Source: Polynucleobacter necessarius
GTDB lineage: Bacteria; Pseudomonadota; Gammaproteobacteria; Burkholderiales; Burkholderiaceae
Direction of reading: 5' to 3'
Assembly: GCF_900095185.1 (NCBI RefSeq)
Contig: NZ_LT606948.1
Coordinates: forward strand, 823,823 to 887,822
Length of the DNA stretch: 64,000 nucleotides
This document shows, in pieces, positions 37,112 through 50,214 of the stretch. The notes under the pieces were generated by a model. The model did no database searches, was not told where the DNA came from, and saw only the letters and a list, made by a program, of their open reading frames with translations. Each line of letters begins with the position of its first letter. Position 1 is the stretch's first letter. The translations under genes and the position numbers were made by a program.

Positions 37112-39106
37112 ATGTCAAACCTTCAAATTCGTATGGCCAATGCCATTCGCGCTTTATCCATGGATGCAGTACAGCAGGCAAATTCAGGTCATCCTGGTAT
37201 GCCGATGGGGATGGCAGATATTGCAGTTGGTCTGTGGAATGAACATTTAAAACATAACCCAACTGATCCACATTGGATAGATCGCGACCGCTTTGTTTTA
37301 TCTAACGGCCACGGTTCGATGCTGTTGTATTCACTCTTGCATCTTTCTGGTTACGACTTGCCTATTCAAGAGTTAAAAAACTTCCGTCAATTGCACAGTA
37401 AAACTCCAGGCCATCCGGAGTATGGAATCACTTCCGGAGTAGAAACGACTACTGGCCCACTTGGCCAAGGAATTTCTAACGCGGTTGGCATGGCTCTCGC
37501 AGAGAAGTTACTCTCAGCAGAATTTAATCGTCCTGGGCACAACATTATTGATCACTACACCTATGTCTTTTTAGGTGATGGTTGTTTGATGGAGGGTATT
37601 AGCCATGAAGTTTGTTCTTTAGCCGGCACTCTCAAGCTAAATAAGTTGATTGCACTATGGGATGACAATGGTATTTCGATAGACGGAAAAGTTGTGTCCT
37701 GGTTTAACGAAGACACGCCTAAACGTTTTGAAGCGTATGGCTGGAATGTCATTCGCGATGTTGATGGCCACGATGCTGAGGCAGTATCTGCTGCCATCAC
37801 AAAGGCCAAAAGGAGCGATAAACCTACTCTGATCTGCTGTAAGACGGCTATTGGTCAGGGCTCACCGAATATGGCAGATAGTGACAAGGTCCATGGTGCA
37901 CCACTGGGTACTGTTGAAATTGCTGCGACTCGCGTTGCTCTGAATTGGCCTTACGCACCCTTTGAGATTCCACAAGATATTTATGCGGCATGGGGTTTTA
38001 AAAAGCGCGGTCAAACAGCCGAGCATGACTGGAATAAAGAATTTCAAAAGTACAAAAATAAATTTCCAGAGCTTGCATCTGAATTACAACGTCGCATGCA
38101 AGGTGAGCTCTCGAAAGATTTCTCATCGACACTGAGCGCATATCTTAAAAGTTGTCAAACCAAAGCGGAGACTATTGCGACTCGTAAGGCAAGTCAAAAT
38201 GCAATAGAGGCTTTAGCCCCAGGATTGCCAGAAATGATGGGGGGCTCTGCAGACTTAACGGGATCAAATCTAACGAATTGGTCTGCATGTAAAGCGGTAC
38301 GCGCTGATCAATGGGGTAACCACATTAATTATGGTGTGCGCGAATTTGGTATGAGCGCGATTATGAATGGTATTGCTTTGCATGGCGGCTATATTCCATT
38401 TGGTGGCACATTCTTGACCTTCTCGGATTATAGTCGCAATGCATTGCGTATGGCTGCTTTGATGAAGTTACGCAGTATTTTTGTATTTACCCATGATTCG
38501 ATTGGGTTGGGTGAAGATGGTCCAACCCACCAGTCTGTAGAGCATGTTGCGAGTTTGCGATTGATTCCCAATCTTATGGTTTGGCGTCCTTGTGATACGA
38601 CTGAGAGCGCAGTTGCTTGGGGTGCGGCGATTGAACGTAAAAATGGCCCTAGCGCCTTGATTTTTAGTCGCCAAACTTGTCCTTTTGTATCTCGTACTAC
38701 TGCGCAAATTAAAGACATTACTCGTGGCGGCTACGTTTTACGTGACTCACAATCTGGCAAGATTGATGCAGTTATTATTGGGACCGGATCTGAAATTGCT
38801 CTTGCATTGCAGACAGCAGAGCAATTACAAAAAGAAGGCTTAGGAATTCGGGTGGTTTCGATGCCATCAACCACTGTCTTTGATCAACAAGATGTTTCTT
38901 ATAAAGCAAAAGTATTGCCTGTTAGCGTTCCACGTATTGCTGTAGAGGCTGGAGTAAGTGATTTCTGGTGGAAGTATGGTTGTTCGGCTGTTCATGGTGT
39001 GGATACCTTTGGTGAATCTGCGCCAGCTGCTCAGTTATACGAATATTTTGGCCTAACAGTTGATCAAATTGCTAAGACTGTTAAGCAATGCATCGCCGAG
39101 AAATAA
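37112..39106 (+). CDS. tkt: Transketolase
   Basis: Transketolase moves two-carbon units in the pentose phosphate pathway with thiamine diphosphate as cofactor. I chose [20 protein letters not shown] at ATG 37112, the family N-terminus, giving 664 residues. [15 protein letters not shown], the TPP motif [18 protein letters not shown] ending in DDNGISIDG, and [16 protein letters not shown] are present. So is a C-terminal domain that includes [10 protein letters not shown]. gap follows after 47 nt and is probably cotranscribed. The cofactor is notable because thiL is broken. Confidence 0.96.
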   Translation: MSNLQIRMANAIRALSMDAVQQANSGHPGMPMGMADIAVGLWNEHLKHNPTDPHWIDRDRFVLSNGHGSMLLYSLLHLSGYDLPIQELKNFRQLHSKTPGHPEYGITSGVETTTGPLGQGISNAVGMALAEKLLSAEFNRPGHNIIDHYTYVFLGDGCLMEGISHEVCSLAGTLKLNKLIALWDDNGISIDGKVVSWFNEDTPKRFEAYGWNVIRDVDGHDAEAVSAAITKAKRSDKPTLICCKTAIGQGSPNMADSDKVHGAPLGTVEIAATRVALNWPYAPFEIPQDIYAAWGFKKRGQTAEHDWNKEFQKYKNKFPELASELQRRMQGELSKDFSSTLSAYLKSCQTKAETIATRKASQNAIEALAPGLPEMMGGSADLTGSNLTNWSACKAVRADQWGNHINYGVREFGMSAIMNGIALHGGYIPFGGTFLTFSDYSRNALRMAALMKLRSIFVFTHDSIGLGEDGPTHQSVEHVASLRLIPNLMVWRPCDTTESAVAWGAAIERKNGPSALIFSRQTCPFVSRTTAQIKDITRGGYVLRDSQSGKIDAVIIGTGSEIALALQTAEQLQKEGLGIRVVSMPSTTVFDQQDVSYKAKVLPVSVPRIAVEAGVSDFWWKYGCSAVHGVDTFGESAPAAQLYEYFGLTVDQIAKTVKQCIAEK

Positions 39107-39153
39107 GTAGCAATAGAACTGCGAATACATTCAAAATTAGCAAGGGGAAATTA

Positions 39154-40182
39154 ATGACAATTCGTGTCGCAATCAATGGTTATGGACGTATCGGCCGCAT
39201 GGTTCTGCGTGCTTTATATGAAGATCAAGTTCATGGAAAGCCGCGTCGCGATATCAAGATTGTTGCAATTAATGCGATGGGTGATATCGCAATCAATGCC
39301 CATTTGACTCAATACGATTCAGCCCATGGTCGCTTTCCTGCTGAGGTTTCGGTAGATGGCGATTGCATGGTGGTAAACGGCGATCGCATTAAGATGTTTA
39401 GCACGCGTAAACCTGCAGAAACCCCATGGGGTGAGTTGGGTGTAGATTTGGTTTTAGAGTGCACTGGCAAGTTCACCTCTAAAGAAAAAGCGATGATTCA
39501 TATTCAGCAAGGCGCAAAGAAAGTATTAGTTTCAGCTCCTGGTGAAAAAGATGTTGATGCAACAATTGTGTATGGCGTTAACCAGCATGTTTTGAAGCCA
39601 AGTGACGTTGTGGTATCAAATGCCAGTTGCACCACCAATTGTTTAGCACCACTAGTTAAGCCCCTCTTAGAGAAGATTGGTATCGAATCAGGTTTAATGA
39701 CGACCATTCATGCATTTACAAATGATCAAGTTTTGACTGACGTTTATCACAAGGATATGCGTCGTGCGCGTTCTGCTGTGACTAGCATGATCCCAACGAA
39801 AACTGGGGCAGCTAAGGCGGTGGGTCTAGTACTTCCAGCTTTAGCTGGACGTTTTGATGGCTTTGCAATGCGTGTACCAGTAATTAACGTATCTGTTGTG
39901 GATCTCACCTTTGCAGCCAGTCGTGCCACCAATGTGGATGAGGTTAACTCCATTCTTAAGACTGCAAGCGAGGGTGAACTCAAGGGGAGTTTGGGTTTCA
40001 ATACATTGCCACTAGTATCAAGCGACTTCAATCACGACCCACGCCCCAGTATTTATGATGCCTCCCAAACGAGGGTTTCCGCAGATGGCAAATTGGTAAA
40101 AGTATTGGCCTGGTATGACAACGAGTGGGGCTATTCTGTGCAGATGTTGAATGCAGCAGAGGCTTTAATGGCGGTAAATTAG
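39154..40182 (+). CDS. gap: Glyceraldehyde-3-phosphate dehydrogenase, type I
   Basis: GapA interconverts glyceraldehyde-3-phosphate and 1,3-bisphosphoglycerate. I chose ATG 39154, since [15 protein letters not shown] is the NAD-binding start and AGGGGAAA precedes it. The 342-residue protein has the active site [12 protein letters not shown] with Cys159, then [14 protein letters not shown], and ends in [13 protein letters not shown]. pgk and pyk often follow tkt-gap in Burkholderiales but are absent here. A strong terminator and the convergent fur follow instead. Confidence 0.97.
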   Translation: MTIRVAINGYGRIGRMVLRALYEDQVHGKPRRDIKIVAINAMGDIAINAHLTQYDSAHGRFPAEVSVDGDCMVVNGDRIKMFSTRKPAETPWGELGVDLVLECTGKFTSKEKAMIHIQQGAKKVLVSAPGEKDVDATIVYGVNQHVLKPSDVVVSNASCTTNCLAPLVKPLLEKIGIESGLMTTIHAFTNDQVLTDVYHKDMRRARSAVTSMIPTKTGAAKAVGLVLPALAGRFDGFAMRVPVINVSVVDLTFAASRATNVDEVNSILKTASEGELKGSLGFNTLPLVSSDFNHDPRPSIYDASQTRVSADGKLVKVLAWYDNEWGYSVQMLNAAEALMAVN

Positions 40183-40236
40183 TCAAAAGTTGTTAAAAGC
40201 AGCTAAAAATAGCTTAAATCTGTTTTTTTAGTGCAA

Positions 40237-40719
40237 TTATGTAAAAAAGACCTCATTTAGAGGTCTTTTTTTTGCTTGTTTATTAAAGCAATTTTTCTTT
40301 TGACAGTGGCCATACATGGCCAACGCATGCTCGTGGAGTTGAAAACCCAGGTTCTTAGCGATATCGCGCTGCCTTTTTTCAATTGCCTCATCTACAAACT
40401 CTTCAACGTGACCACAATCGATACATACCAAGTGATCGTGATGTTGGCCCTCATTGAGCTCATAAATCGCCCTGCTATCCCATTTAGTGGATTCAAAATG
40501 GCTACGTAGCAGCAGCCCAGCCCGTTCAAATTGAGTGAGGACTCGGTACACCGTTGCCAGTCCAATCTCTTTATCCTCTTTGGCTAGAGCCATAAAGACA
40601 TCTTCGGCGCTAAAGTGCGTACCACCATTTTGGTGAAAAAAATCCAGAATTTTCATCCGTGGCCCAGTTGCTTTTAAGCCGATATCGTGTAAATCTTCGG
40701 GGGTAGGAATTTGGGGCAT
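40237..40719 (-). CDS. fur: Ferric uptake regulator Fur
   Basis: Fur represses iron-uptake genes when bound to Fe2+. MPQIPTPEDLHDIGLKATGP at ATG 40717-40719 is taken as the start. The winged-helix domain contains GLATVYRVLTQFERAGL (53-69), and the metal-binding region has HHDHLVCIDCGHVEEF at 93-108 and CQKKNC at 139-144. The 160 residues exceed the usual 140-150: the final KKRPLNEVFFT is encoded by the terminator hairpin, so the ancestral stop may have been lost. It is divergent from bamE, the common arrangement in betaproteobacteria. Confidence 0.95.
   Translation of the reverse strand: MPQIPTPEDLHDIGLKATGPRMKILDFFHQNGGTHFSAEDVFMALAKEDKEIGLATVYRVLTQFERAGLLLRSHFESTKWDSRAIYELNEGQHHDHLVCIDCGHVEEFVDEAIEKRQRDIAKNLGFQLHEHALAMYGHCQKKNCFNKQAKKRPLNEVFFT
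40243..40273. terminator. Strong hairpin terminator between gap and fur
   Basis: AAAAAGACCTC pairs with GAGGTCTTTTT around an ATTTA loop and is followed by a long T run. It can act on both strands. Its bases also encode the last codons of fur. Confidence 0.88.
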
Positions 40720-40801
40720 ATTTATGGCATTGGAGGCTAAAATCAATGTCTTAATGATACGGCCAGCCATGCAAAATTGCCTTGAACTTTTTAACCGCAC
40801 T

Positions 40802-41482
40802 ATGAACCCTCTTTTGAAGGGTATTAATACCCATGTTCGACTAGGAATTTCGGCAATCGCCCTATTTGGATTATTAGGGGTCGGTGGTTGTACTTCTGCA
40901 GTCGATGAAACTCAGCGGGCATGGATGAACAAGATTTTCAGGCCGTATGTTCCTGACGTAGTGCAGGGCAATTTTATTTCTAGCGAGCAATATGCCAAAT
41001 TGCAATTAGGTATGAGTCGCGAACAAGTGCGTCAGATACTGGGCACTCCCTTGTTGGCAAGTTATTTCCACGCCAATCGTTGGGATTATATTTTTGAATT
41101 TAAACGCTCTGGTCAACCTATTAGTAAAGAGCGGCGTGTCACAGTCTTCTTTGATGGTGATAAGGTTGTCAAGTTTGAAGGCGATCCTCTGCCAACCGAA
41201 ATTGAAATGGTCGCTGAGCTTGATAATTACGCCAAGTCTAAACGCTCATTTTGGGATATTGTTACAGGATCTAATAAGCCGCCAGTTACAACACCTTTAC
41301 AGCAACCCGAAGTATTGGTGCCCAGCAAGACAGATAATCTAGCGGCTGGCACTCCCATACCTCCAGCCAATACCAGCAGTTCATTTTGGGATTTTTTTGG
41401 TTCATCTAAAAAGGAACCTGATGTCCAGCCTGAGCTCGGACCAGGCAATCGCAATGTTCCACAGGCTAGTGAAGCGAAGTAA
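40802..41482 (+). CDS. bamE: Outer-membrane assembly lipoprotein BamE
   Basis: BamE is a lipoprotein of the Bam complex that inserts beta-barrel proteins into the outer membrane. I chose ATG 40802. The signal peptide (LGISAIALFGLLGVGGC) ends at the lipidated Cys30. The SmpA/OmlA domain follows with LQLGMSREQVRQILGTP and FHANRWDYIFEFKRSG. The C-terminal half, from about residue 140, is a Pro/Ser-rich extension containing two similar SFWDI and SFWDF motifs, longer than E. coli BamE. It heads the run bamE-dapB-leuS-lptE-holA-proA. Confidence 0.95.
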   Translation: MNPLLKGINTHVRLGISAIALFGLLGVGGCTSAVDETQRAWMNKIFRPYVPDVVQGNFISSEQYAKLQLGMSREQVRQILGTPLLASYFHANRWDYIFEFKRSGQPISKERRVTVFFDGDKVVKFEGDPLPTEIEMVAELDNYAKSKRSFWDIVTGSNKPPVTTPLQQPEVLVPSKTDNLAAGTPIPPANTSSSFWDFFGSSKKEPDVQPELGPGNRNVPQASEAK

Positions 41483-41557
41483 AGATTACTTTTATATAGA
41501 TGCTGATGCGAGTGATTTCGGCAACCCTTAATAAGAAGCTAAGAAGCGAAGAAACAC

Positions 41558-42373
41558 ATGATGAAGATAGCAATTGCCGGCGCAACAGGCCGTATGGGAA
41601 AAATGTTGATTGAAGCTGTGCTCAATACAGCTGATGCGCAATTGGTTGGTGCGCTTGAGCATACTTCTTGTCCAAATTTGGGTGAAGATGCTGGTGCATT
41701 TTTAGGACAAAAAACAGGCGTACTGATATCTTCTGACGTTGCAGGAGTTTTGTCGAATGCGCAGTTTTTAATTGATTTCACAAGGCCTGACGGTACGATG
41801 GCTTATTTGGCTATGGCCGAAAAGACTGGTACCAAAATGATCATTGGCACTACTGGACTTACAGCAGAGCAAATAATGGTTTTGAAACAAGCCTCTGCAA
41901 AATTAGCGATTGTATTTGCGCCGAATATGAGTGTTGGCGTAAACGCAACCTTCAAACTTTTGGAGATTGCTGCCAAGATGCTTAATCAGGGGTATGACAT
42001 TGAAATCGTTGAGACTCACCACAAACACAAGATTGATGCTCCCTCGGGTACTGCGCTCAAGATGGGCGAGGTGATTGCAGAAGCCCTAAATAAAAAGTTG
42101 GATGATGTAGCAGTTTATGCGCGCGAAGGCCATACTGGTGAACGTAAAGAAGGTTCGATAGGTTTCGCAACAATTCGTGGTGGTGATATTGTTGGCGATC
42201 ACACTGTACTATTTGCTGGTGATGGCGAGCGAATTGAAATCATTCACAAGTCCTCGAGCCGTCAATCTTATGCTCAAGGATCATTGCGCGCCGCACGTTT
42301 CTTGCAAAACCAAAGTAGTGGACTATGTGATATGCAGGATGTTCTTGGCTTACGCAAATCATCAGTCAATTAA
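41558..42373 (+). CDS. dapB: 4-Hydroxy-tetrahydrodipicolinate reductase
   Basis: DapB acts in lysine and meso-DAP synthesis. The start may be either ATG 41558 or the adjacent one at 41561. [18 protein letters not shown] is the NAD(P)-binding loop, IIGTTGLT and APNMSVGVN follow, and [21 protein letters not shown] holds the catalytic His and Lys. The 271-residue length is normal. It is intact, so DAP for peptidoglycan can still be made de novo even though recycling by Mpl is lost. Confidence 0.96.
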   Translation: MMKIAIAGATGRMGKMLIEAVLNTADAQLVGALEHTSCPNLGEDAGAFLGQKTGVLISSDVAGVLSNAQFLIDFTRPDGTMAYLAMAEKTGTKMIIGTTGLTAEQIMVLKQASAKLAIVFAPNMSVGVNATFKLLEIAAKMLNQGYDIEIVETHHKHKIDAPSGTALKMGEVIAEALNKKLDDVAVYAREGHTGERKEGSIGFATIRGGDIVGDHTVLFAGDGERIEIIHKSSSRQSYAQGSLRAARFLQNQSSGLCDMQDVLGLRKSSVN

Positions 42374-45076
<2,703 letters not shown>

Positions 45077-45098
45077 CCCATTTATAGAAACTAAAACG

Positions 45099-45626
45099 AT
45101 GAGCATAAATCGATTTCGTCGTGTCGTACTGGGATTGATTATTGCCGCACCTATGAGTGGGCTGATTGCTTGCGGTTATCGCCTGCGAGGAATGGTTGAT
45201 CTGCCATTCAAGGCTATTGCTATCATTGGTAATCCATCTCCTCCGTTTAGGGCTGATTTACAGACAGCAATCTTGACGGGTACGGATGCAAAGGTTGCGA
45301 TCAATCCGAAGGACGCAAATCTGATCTTAGAGATTACCAACGATGTAAGCGATCGCGAAATCTTAGCTTATACCTCAAGTGATCAGATATCCGCTTATCG
45401 ACTCAATATTTGTGTTGAATTTAGGGCTTTTGATTTAGCGGGGGCTGAGATAGTACCCGAGGCTGAGATCTGTATGACTAGGGATTTAGACTTTACAGTC
45501 TTAACTGTTTTGGCTGCGGATGTGCAGATTCAACAATTCTTAACTCTGATGCGCAAAGATTTGGCTATTCAGATCTTGCGTCGTGTTGCTGCTGCGGCAA
45601 AAGCGCCGCAAGCAAGAGCATTCTAG
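45099..45626 (+). CDS. lptE: LPS-assembly lipoprotein LptE
   Basis: LptE plugs the LptD barrel that delivers lipopolysaccharide to the outer leaflet. The signal peptide (VVLGLIIAAPMSGLIAC) ends in a lipobox with Cys25, followed by GYRLRGMVDLPFK, the family start. The 175-residue length is normal. It lies between leuS and holA, as in most proteobacteria, 14 nt before holA. Its integrity indicates that LPS is still exported. Confidence 0.93.
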   Translation: MSINRFRRVVLGLIIAAPMSGLIACGYRLRGMVDLPFKAIAIIGNPSPPFRADLQTAILTGTDAKVAINPKDANLILEITNDVSDREILAYTSSDQISAYRLNICVEFRAFDLAGAEIVPEAEICMTRDLDFTVLTVLAADVQIQQFLTLMRKDLAIQILRRVAAAAKAPQARAF

Positions 45627-45640
45627 AGGTGAGATGAGGC

Positions 45641-46702
45641 ATGGTCAAAGTAGATGCCTTGCAGGCACACCTGAAGTCTGTAACTTCTGGCGGTGCTATG
45701 TTGCCGCTATATATTTTTAGTGGTGATGAACCTCTCTTGATGATGGAGGCTATAGATCAATTGAGGTCTGCCGCTAAGAAACAAAACTTTACTGAGCGCG
45801 AAGTATTGCTGCAGGAACGGGGTTTTGATTGGAGTGCTCTATTCAATGCTGGCCAAATAATGTCATTATTTGGTGATAAGCGTTGGGTAGAGTTGCGCAT
45901 ACCAACTGGCAAGCCTGGTCGCGATGGAGCTGATGCACTTAAGCAGTTTGCTACACAAATTGCATCTCAATCAAGAGAACCTGAAGGTCCCGATATAGTA
46001 GTTTGTATTATCTTGCCACGTTTGGATGGTAAGACCAAGACTGCTGCCTGGTTTAGTGCTTTGGATGAAGTGGGGATGGCAATTCAGATTGATTCATTGG
46101 ATCGTGGTCATTTGCCGCAATGGATTGCAGACCGACTGAAACGCCAAGATCAAGAGGTTGAGACGGGTTCTGAAGGTCAGCGCGCACTTGAGTTTATTGC
46201 CGATCAAGTAGAGGGTAACTTAATTGCTGCCCACCAAGAACTTTTAAAGTTGGGTTTGTTGTATCCAACAGGAAAACTAACTGACGAGCAAATTCGTACC
46301 TCTATTTTAAAAGTGGCGCGTTATAACGTCTTTGAAGTAACTGAAGCTATGCTTGCCGGCGATTTAGCCAGGTTAAATCGGATGCTCGATGGCCTTAAAG
46401 GTGAGGGTGAGCCGTTAGTGCTCATTCTGTGGAGCGTAACTGAGGAGCTTCGAATACTATCTAAATTAAAGGCAGCAAGTGATGCGGGTGAATCTGTTCA
46501 GAATCTGATGCGTGCGAATCGTATCTGGGGAAATAAAGAGCGTTTATACCCTGCTGCATTGAGAAGAATTCAGCCTCTAAAATTGCGCAAAGCGATCCAA
46601 GTTGCCGCTGGATTAGATCGCCAAGTTAAAGGGTTGCATGCTGCAGAATTGCCTGGAGACCCATGGGATGGATTGCGTTTAGTTGGCAATTTATTACGTT
46701 AG
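45641..46702 (+). CDS. holA: DNA polymerase III delta subunit
   Basis: HolA is the clamp-loader subunit that opens the beta clamp. The 353-residue protein begins with LYIFSGDEPLLMMEAIDQLR, the delta-family N-terminus. It continues with the AAA-like region (GLLYPTGKLTDEQI, YNVFEVTEAMLAGD) and ends with the helical collar domain (KLRKAIQVAAGLDRQVKG). GAGGTGAG lies upstream of the start. lptE precedes it by 14 nt and proA follows after 33 nt. Confidence 0.95.
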   Translation: MVKVDALQAHLKSVTSGGAMLPLYIFSGDEPLLMMEAIDQLRSAAKKQNFTEREVLLQERGFDWSALFNAGQIMSLFGDKRWVELRIPTGKPGRDGADALKQFATQIASQSREPEGPDIVVCIILPRLDGKTKTAAWFSALDEVGMAIQIDSLDRGHLPQWIADRLKRQDQEVETGSEGQRALEFIADQVEGNLIAAHQELLKLGLLYPTGKLTDEQIRTSILKVARYNVFEVTEAMLAGDLARLNRMLDGLKGEGEPLVLILWSVTEELRILSKLKAASDAGESVQNLMRANRIWGNKERLYPAALRRIQPLKLRKAIQVAAGLDRQVKGLHAAELPGDPWDGLRLVGNLLR

Positions 46703-46735
46703 ATAGAAAAAAATAAGTAATTAGAGATCAAAAAA

Positions 46736-48013
46736 ATGAGTTCAGCTATTCAAGAGATGATGCAAGACATTGGTAAGCGTGCACGCGCTGCATCGCGATC
46801 GATGGCGCGTGTGTCAAGCGAGCAAAAGAATCATGCTCTATTACATGTTGCTATGGTTATTCGCCAAAAATTTAATGAGATTCAAAAAGTGAATCAGTTC
46901 GATGTGGATCGCGCTAAAGCAAATGGGCAGGATGCCGCTTTCGTAGATCGCTTAACTATGATGCCTAAAACTATTGAAACCATGGCGCTTGGTTTGGAGC
47001 AAATTGTTTCTTTAGACGATCCTATCGGAAAAATTTCTGCCTTACAAAAGCAAGCCTCTGGTATTGAGATTGGCCAGATGCGTGTACCGCTTGGAGTGAT
47101 TGGTATTATTTATGAGTCACGTCCGAATGTGACGATTGATGCAGCTGCTTTGTGTTTAAAGTCGGGCAATGCAGTCATCTTGAGAGGTGGCTCTGAAGCC
47201 ATTGCTGCTAATACTTTATTGGCTCAGATTATTCAGGAAGGCTTGGCAGCCGCAGGCTTGCCTAAAGATGCTGTACAAGTGGTGACTACAACCGACCGTA
47301 GTGCTGTGGGTGAGATGGTCACGATGACACAATATATCGATGTGATCGTTCCAAGGGGCGGTAAGAGTCTGATAGCGCGCTTGATGACTGAGGCTCGTGT
47401 ACCTATGATTAAGCATTTAGACGGGATTTGCCATACCTATATTGATGCTGATGCCGACGTTGCTATGGCCATCAAAGTTTGTGATAACGCAAAGACCCAG
47501 CGTTATGCACCATGTAATGCAATGGAGACCCTTTTGGTTAATCAAGAGATTGCGAATCAAGTATTGCCAATCCTGTGCAAAATTTATCAAGACAAAGGTG
47601 TTGAACTACGGGTTGATGATTTAACGCGTAAAACACTTGAGGCAAATGGTTTCCAAAATCTAGTAGAGGCGAATGACGAGGATTGGCAAACAGAATACTT
47701 AGCACCAATTTTGTCAATCAAGACTGTCGCTAATATTGATGCGGCAATGAACCATATTGAGCAGTATGGCAGCAAACATACTGATGCCATCATTACTAAT
47801 AACAAAGCTCATGCTGAGCGTTTTTTGCGGGAGGTTGATAGTGCTAGCGTGATGGTCAATGCCAGCACACGCTTTGCAGATGGTTTTGAATATGGGCTCG
47901 GCGCTGAAATTGGGATTTCGAATGACAAGCTACATGCACGGGGTCCTGTTGGTCTTGATGGACTGACTTCATTGAAATATGTCGTAATGGGTCATGGTGA
48001 GATTCGTACTTAA
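46736..48013 (+). CDS. proA: Gamma-glutamyl phosphate reductase
   Basis: ProA reduces glutamyl-5-phosphate made by ProB, giving the proline precursor semialdehyde. The 425-residue aldehyde-dehydrogenase-fold protein shows [20 protein letters not shown] and [16 protein letters not shown]. The active-site Cys is in [17 protein letters not shown], and [16 protein letters not shown] follows. It is intact. proA and proB are in separate places, as is usual in Burkholderiales. Confidence 0.96.
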   Translation: MSSAIQEMMQDIGKRARAASRSMARVSSEQKNHALLHVAMVIRQKFNEIQKVNQFDVDRAKANGQDAAFVDRLTMMPKTIETMALGLEQIVSLDDPIGKISALQKQASGIEIGQMRVPLGVIGIIYESRPNVTIDAAALCLKSGNAVILRGGSEAIAANTLLAQIIQEGLAAAGLPKDAVQVVTTTDRSAVGEMVTMTQYIDVIVPRGGKSLIARLMTEARVPMIKHLDGICHTYIDADADVAMAIKVCDNAKTQRYAPCNAMETLLVNQEIANQVLPILCKIYQDKGVELRVDDLTRKTLEANGFQNLVEANDEDWQTEYLAPILSIKTVANIDAAMNHIEQYGSKHTDAIITNNKAHAERFLREVDSASVMVNASTRFADGFEYGLGAEIGISNDKLHARGPVGLDGLTSLKYVVMGHGEIRT

Positions 48014-48048
48014 GAAATAATTTGATTGATAGATAGAGCGCACTACAT

Positions 48049-48474
48049 ATGAGTAATTCATACCTTTGGGTAAAAACATTTCACATCGTATTAATTACTT
48101 CATGGTTTGCTGGTTTATTTTATTTGCCCAGAATTTTTGTGAACTTAGCCGAAGAGAAGAATGCTGAAGCTTATTCTCGTTTACTTGGTATGGCTGATCG
48201 TCTTTATCGTTTCATGACTATTTTGGCGGTTCCCGCAGTGTTGGTGGGCTTAGCCCTATGGCTTCATTTTGGAATTGGTCGTGGTGACGTGTGGATGCAT
48301 GCCAAATTATTTTTTGTGATCTTAATGATTGGTTATCACCACGCTTGTTTGGGCATGCTTAAGAAATTCCGTACTGGTGTAAATAAACGTTCAGGGGTTT
48401 GGTTTCGTTGGTTTAATGAAGTGCCCGTTATTTTGCTTGTCACTATTGTTGCCCTAGTTTTATTTAAGCCTTAG
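48049..48474 (+). CDS. hemJ: Protoporphyrinogen IX oxidase HemJ (CopD-like)
   Basis: HemJ oxidises protoporphyrinogen IX in haem synthesis. The 141-residue membrane protein starts YLWVKTFHIVLITSWFAGLF and has LPRIFV next, the conserved HemJ opening with its His. Three more membrane segments follow (FMTILAVPAVLVGLALWL, HAKLFFVILMIGYHH, VILLVTIVALVLF), and the conserved Lys of KLFF is present. The presence of hemL nearby supports the role. The family was long annotated as UPF0093 or CopD-like. Confidence 0.85.
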   Translation: MSNSYLWVKTFHIVLITSWFAGLFYLPRIFVNLAEEKNAEAYSRLLGMADRLYRFMTILAVPAVLVGLALWLHFGIGRGDVWMHAKLFFVILMIGYHHACLGMLKKFRTGVNKRSGVWFRWFNEVPVILLVTIVALVLFKP

Positions 48475-48534
48475 TGCTAAGTGATTGCCGCGGTTTTATT
48501 TTTACTACCTAAACCCTTATAGATTGTTAGCTAC

Positions 48535-49971
48535 ATGAGATTTTTTGTTGTTTGTCCAGGCGGTTTAGAAATACCGCTGGCCCAGGAGCTGGCCGAAATT
48601 GCTGGGCGCCCAGCATGCAAGGCTCTAGGTGCATGGGTCATCGACCCCACCCCCATCAGCCCAACAGGTGGGGTTGGCCTGGCTGCACCAATATCGGCGG
48701 CTATGGCACTGAATTTGCACTCCCGCATTGCGAGTCGCATATTGTTACAGATGGCGCAAGCCCCTTATCGACAAGAAGAGGATCTTTATAAGTTAGTGAG
48801 CGGTTTAGCTTGGGAGGAATGGTTTACTTCTAAACAAACGCTAAGAGTAGATGTCACTGCTCACCGCTCTCCCTTGAAAAGTTTAAATTTTGCTACGCTC
48901 AAAATTAAGGATGCGATTGTAGATCGCTTGCGTGATGTCACAGGCGACCGTCCAAGTATTGATCCTGCTTTTCCAGATGTGCGGGTGCAAGCACATTTAA
49001 CGGCAACTCAAGTGACTATTTATTTGGATACCTCTGGTGAAGCCTTATTTAAGCGTGGATGGCGAAATGAAAAAGGTGACGCACCTTTAAAAGAGAATTT
49101 GGCGGCAGGTATTCTTTCAATCACCTCTTGGCAGCCTGGAAAAATATTGTTTGATCCGATGTGCGGTAGCGGCACCTTTCTAATTGAGGCAGCCCAGATG
49201 GTTTTATCCATTCCGCCTGGTGCGATTCGTGCAGGAATATATGGTGATGACGCAAAGCCCAGCAGATTAGCTTATCGACCACTAGTAACTTCGGTTCATG
49301 GCTTTGGGTTTCAAAGGCTCAAGCCTTTTAATGAGGCTACCGAACAAAAGCGTTGGGTTGGCTTGAAGGACACTGCGCTTACGCAGATGCTAGAAAAGCG
49401 TAAGCAATATCCAAGCGTTCAAACTTTAAATATTTCTGGTGGCGATATTAATGAGAAATTAGTGTCGATGTTTAAGTGTAACTGGCAAAGAGCGCAGTTG
49501 CCAGAACAGCCAGTAGTGCGTCAAATTGATGCCTTAGCAGCTAATCCTCCAGGAGGAGTTAATGAGGGCGTAATGTTATTGAATCCTCCCTATGGGGAGC
49601 GTCTGGTCATTAAGGGCGGTCGTGGCCAGGAGCGCGTATCTACTCAAGATGCACGTCATGATGAAGTGCTAGATAACCGTTTTGAGCTAAATCTGGAGAC
49701 GGGTCGTCAGAGTGCTAAGCGCTCTAGTCGTGAGTCTTTGAAGAAGCTGCAAGCACAAGCAGAGCAAGACCCAAAGTTTGTGGAGTTTTTGCGCCAGTTT
49801 GGCCAGCATCTCAAAGAGAATTTTGGAGGGTGGAATATCTTTGTTCTTACCGCAGATATGGCTCTGCCTGGTCAACTGCGCATTAAAGAATCGAAGCGCA
49901 CCCCATTGTTTAATGGCTCACTGGAGTGCCGTTTGTTCAAGTTTGAGATGCATGCTAAGCGGCTGACTTGA
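48535..49971 (+). CDS. rlmL: THUMP-domain 23S rRNA methyltransferase, RlmL-like
   Basis: This protein corresponds to the N-terminal half of E. coli RlmKL, which makes m2G2445 in 23S rRNA. An N-terminal ferredoxin-like and THUMP part (residues 1-160) is followed by FKRGWRNEKGDAPLKENLAAG, the SAM motif FDPMCGSGTFLIEAA near 204-218 and the catalytic NPPYGERL near 352. The 478 residues include an insertion around 370-400 rich in charged residues. The RlmK half is absent, as in other betaproteobacteria. Confidence 0.88.
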   Translation: MRFFVVCPGGLEIPLAQELAEIAGRPACKALGAWVIDPTPISPTGGVGLAAPISAAMALNLHSRIASRILLQMAQAPYRQEEDLYKLVSGLAWEEWFTSKQTLRVDVTAHRSPLKSLNFATLKIKDAIVDRLRDVTGDRPSIDPAFPDVRVQAHLTATQVTIYLDTSGEALFKRGWRNEKGDAPLKENLAAGILSITSWQPGKILFDPMCGSGTFLIEAAQMVLSIPPGAIRAGIYGDDAKPSRLAYRPLVTSVHGFGFQRLKPFNEATEQKRWVGLKDTALTQMLEKRKQYPSVQTLNISGGDINEKLVSMFKCNWQRAQLPEQPVVRQIDALAANPPGGVNEGVMLLNPPYGERLVIKGGRGQERVSTQDARHDEVLDNRFELNLETGRQSAKRSSRESLKKLQAQAEQDPKFVEFLRQFGQHLKENFGGWNIFVLTADMALPGQLRIKESKRTPLFNGSLECRLFKFEMHAKRLT

Positions 49972-49999
49972 GTATTAAACCTTAAAATGTAGGCTAAAG

Positions 50000-50019
50000 A
50001 TAAGATAAGATAAGATAAG
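50000..50019 (+). repeat. Pentanucleotide repeat (ATAAG)4
   Basis: Four perfect ATAAG units stand end to end, followed by a GCGGAG ribosome-binding region and the rubredoxin ATG 15 nt later. They lie in the short gap after rlmL. Confidence 0.85.
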
Positions 50020-50033
50020 CGGAGATCAGAGTA

Positions 50034-50204
50034 ATGGAATTTAAAACGTATATGTGCTTAATCTGCGGCTGGGTATATGACGAAGCCGCTGGTTTACCTG
50101 ATGAGGGGATTGCCCCAGGCACTCTCTGGAAGGATGTACCAATGAATTGGACTTGTCCAGAGTGTGGTGCACGTAAAGAAGATTTTGAAATGATGGCCAT
50201 TTAA
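50034..50204 (+). CDS. Rubredoxin
   Basis: This small electron carrier of 56 residues binds one iron by four cysteines, here in CLICG (8-12) and CPECG (41-45). The sequence between them has the family's [15 protein letters not shown] and PGTLWKDVP. The length is complete. GGAG precedes the ATG. It sits 10 nt before hemL, and such a rubredoxin-hemL neighbourhood is common in Burkholderiales. The partner reductase or oxidase is not in the window. Confidence 0.94.
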   Translation: MEFKTYMCLICGWVYDEAAGLPDEGIAPGTLWKDVPMNWTCPECGARKEDFEMMAI

Positions 50205-50214
50205 TTCGGAATAC

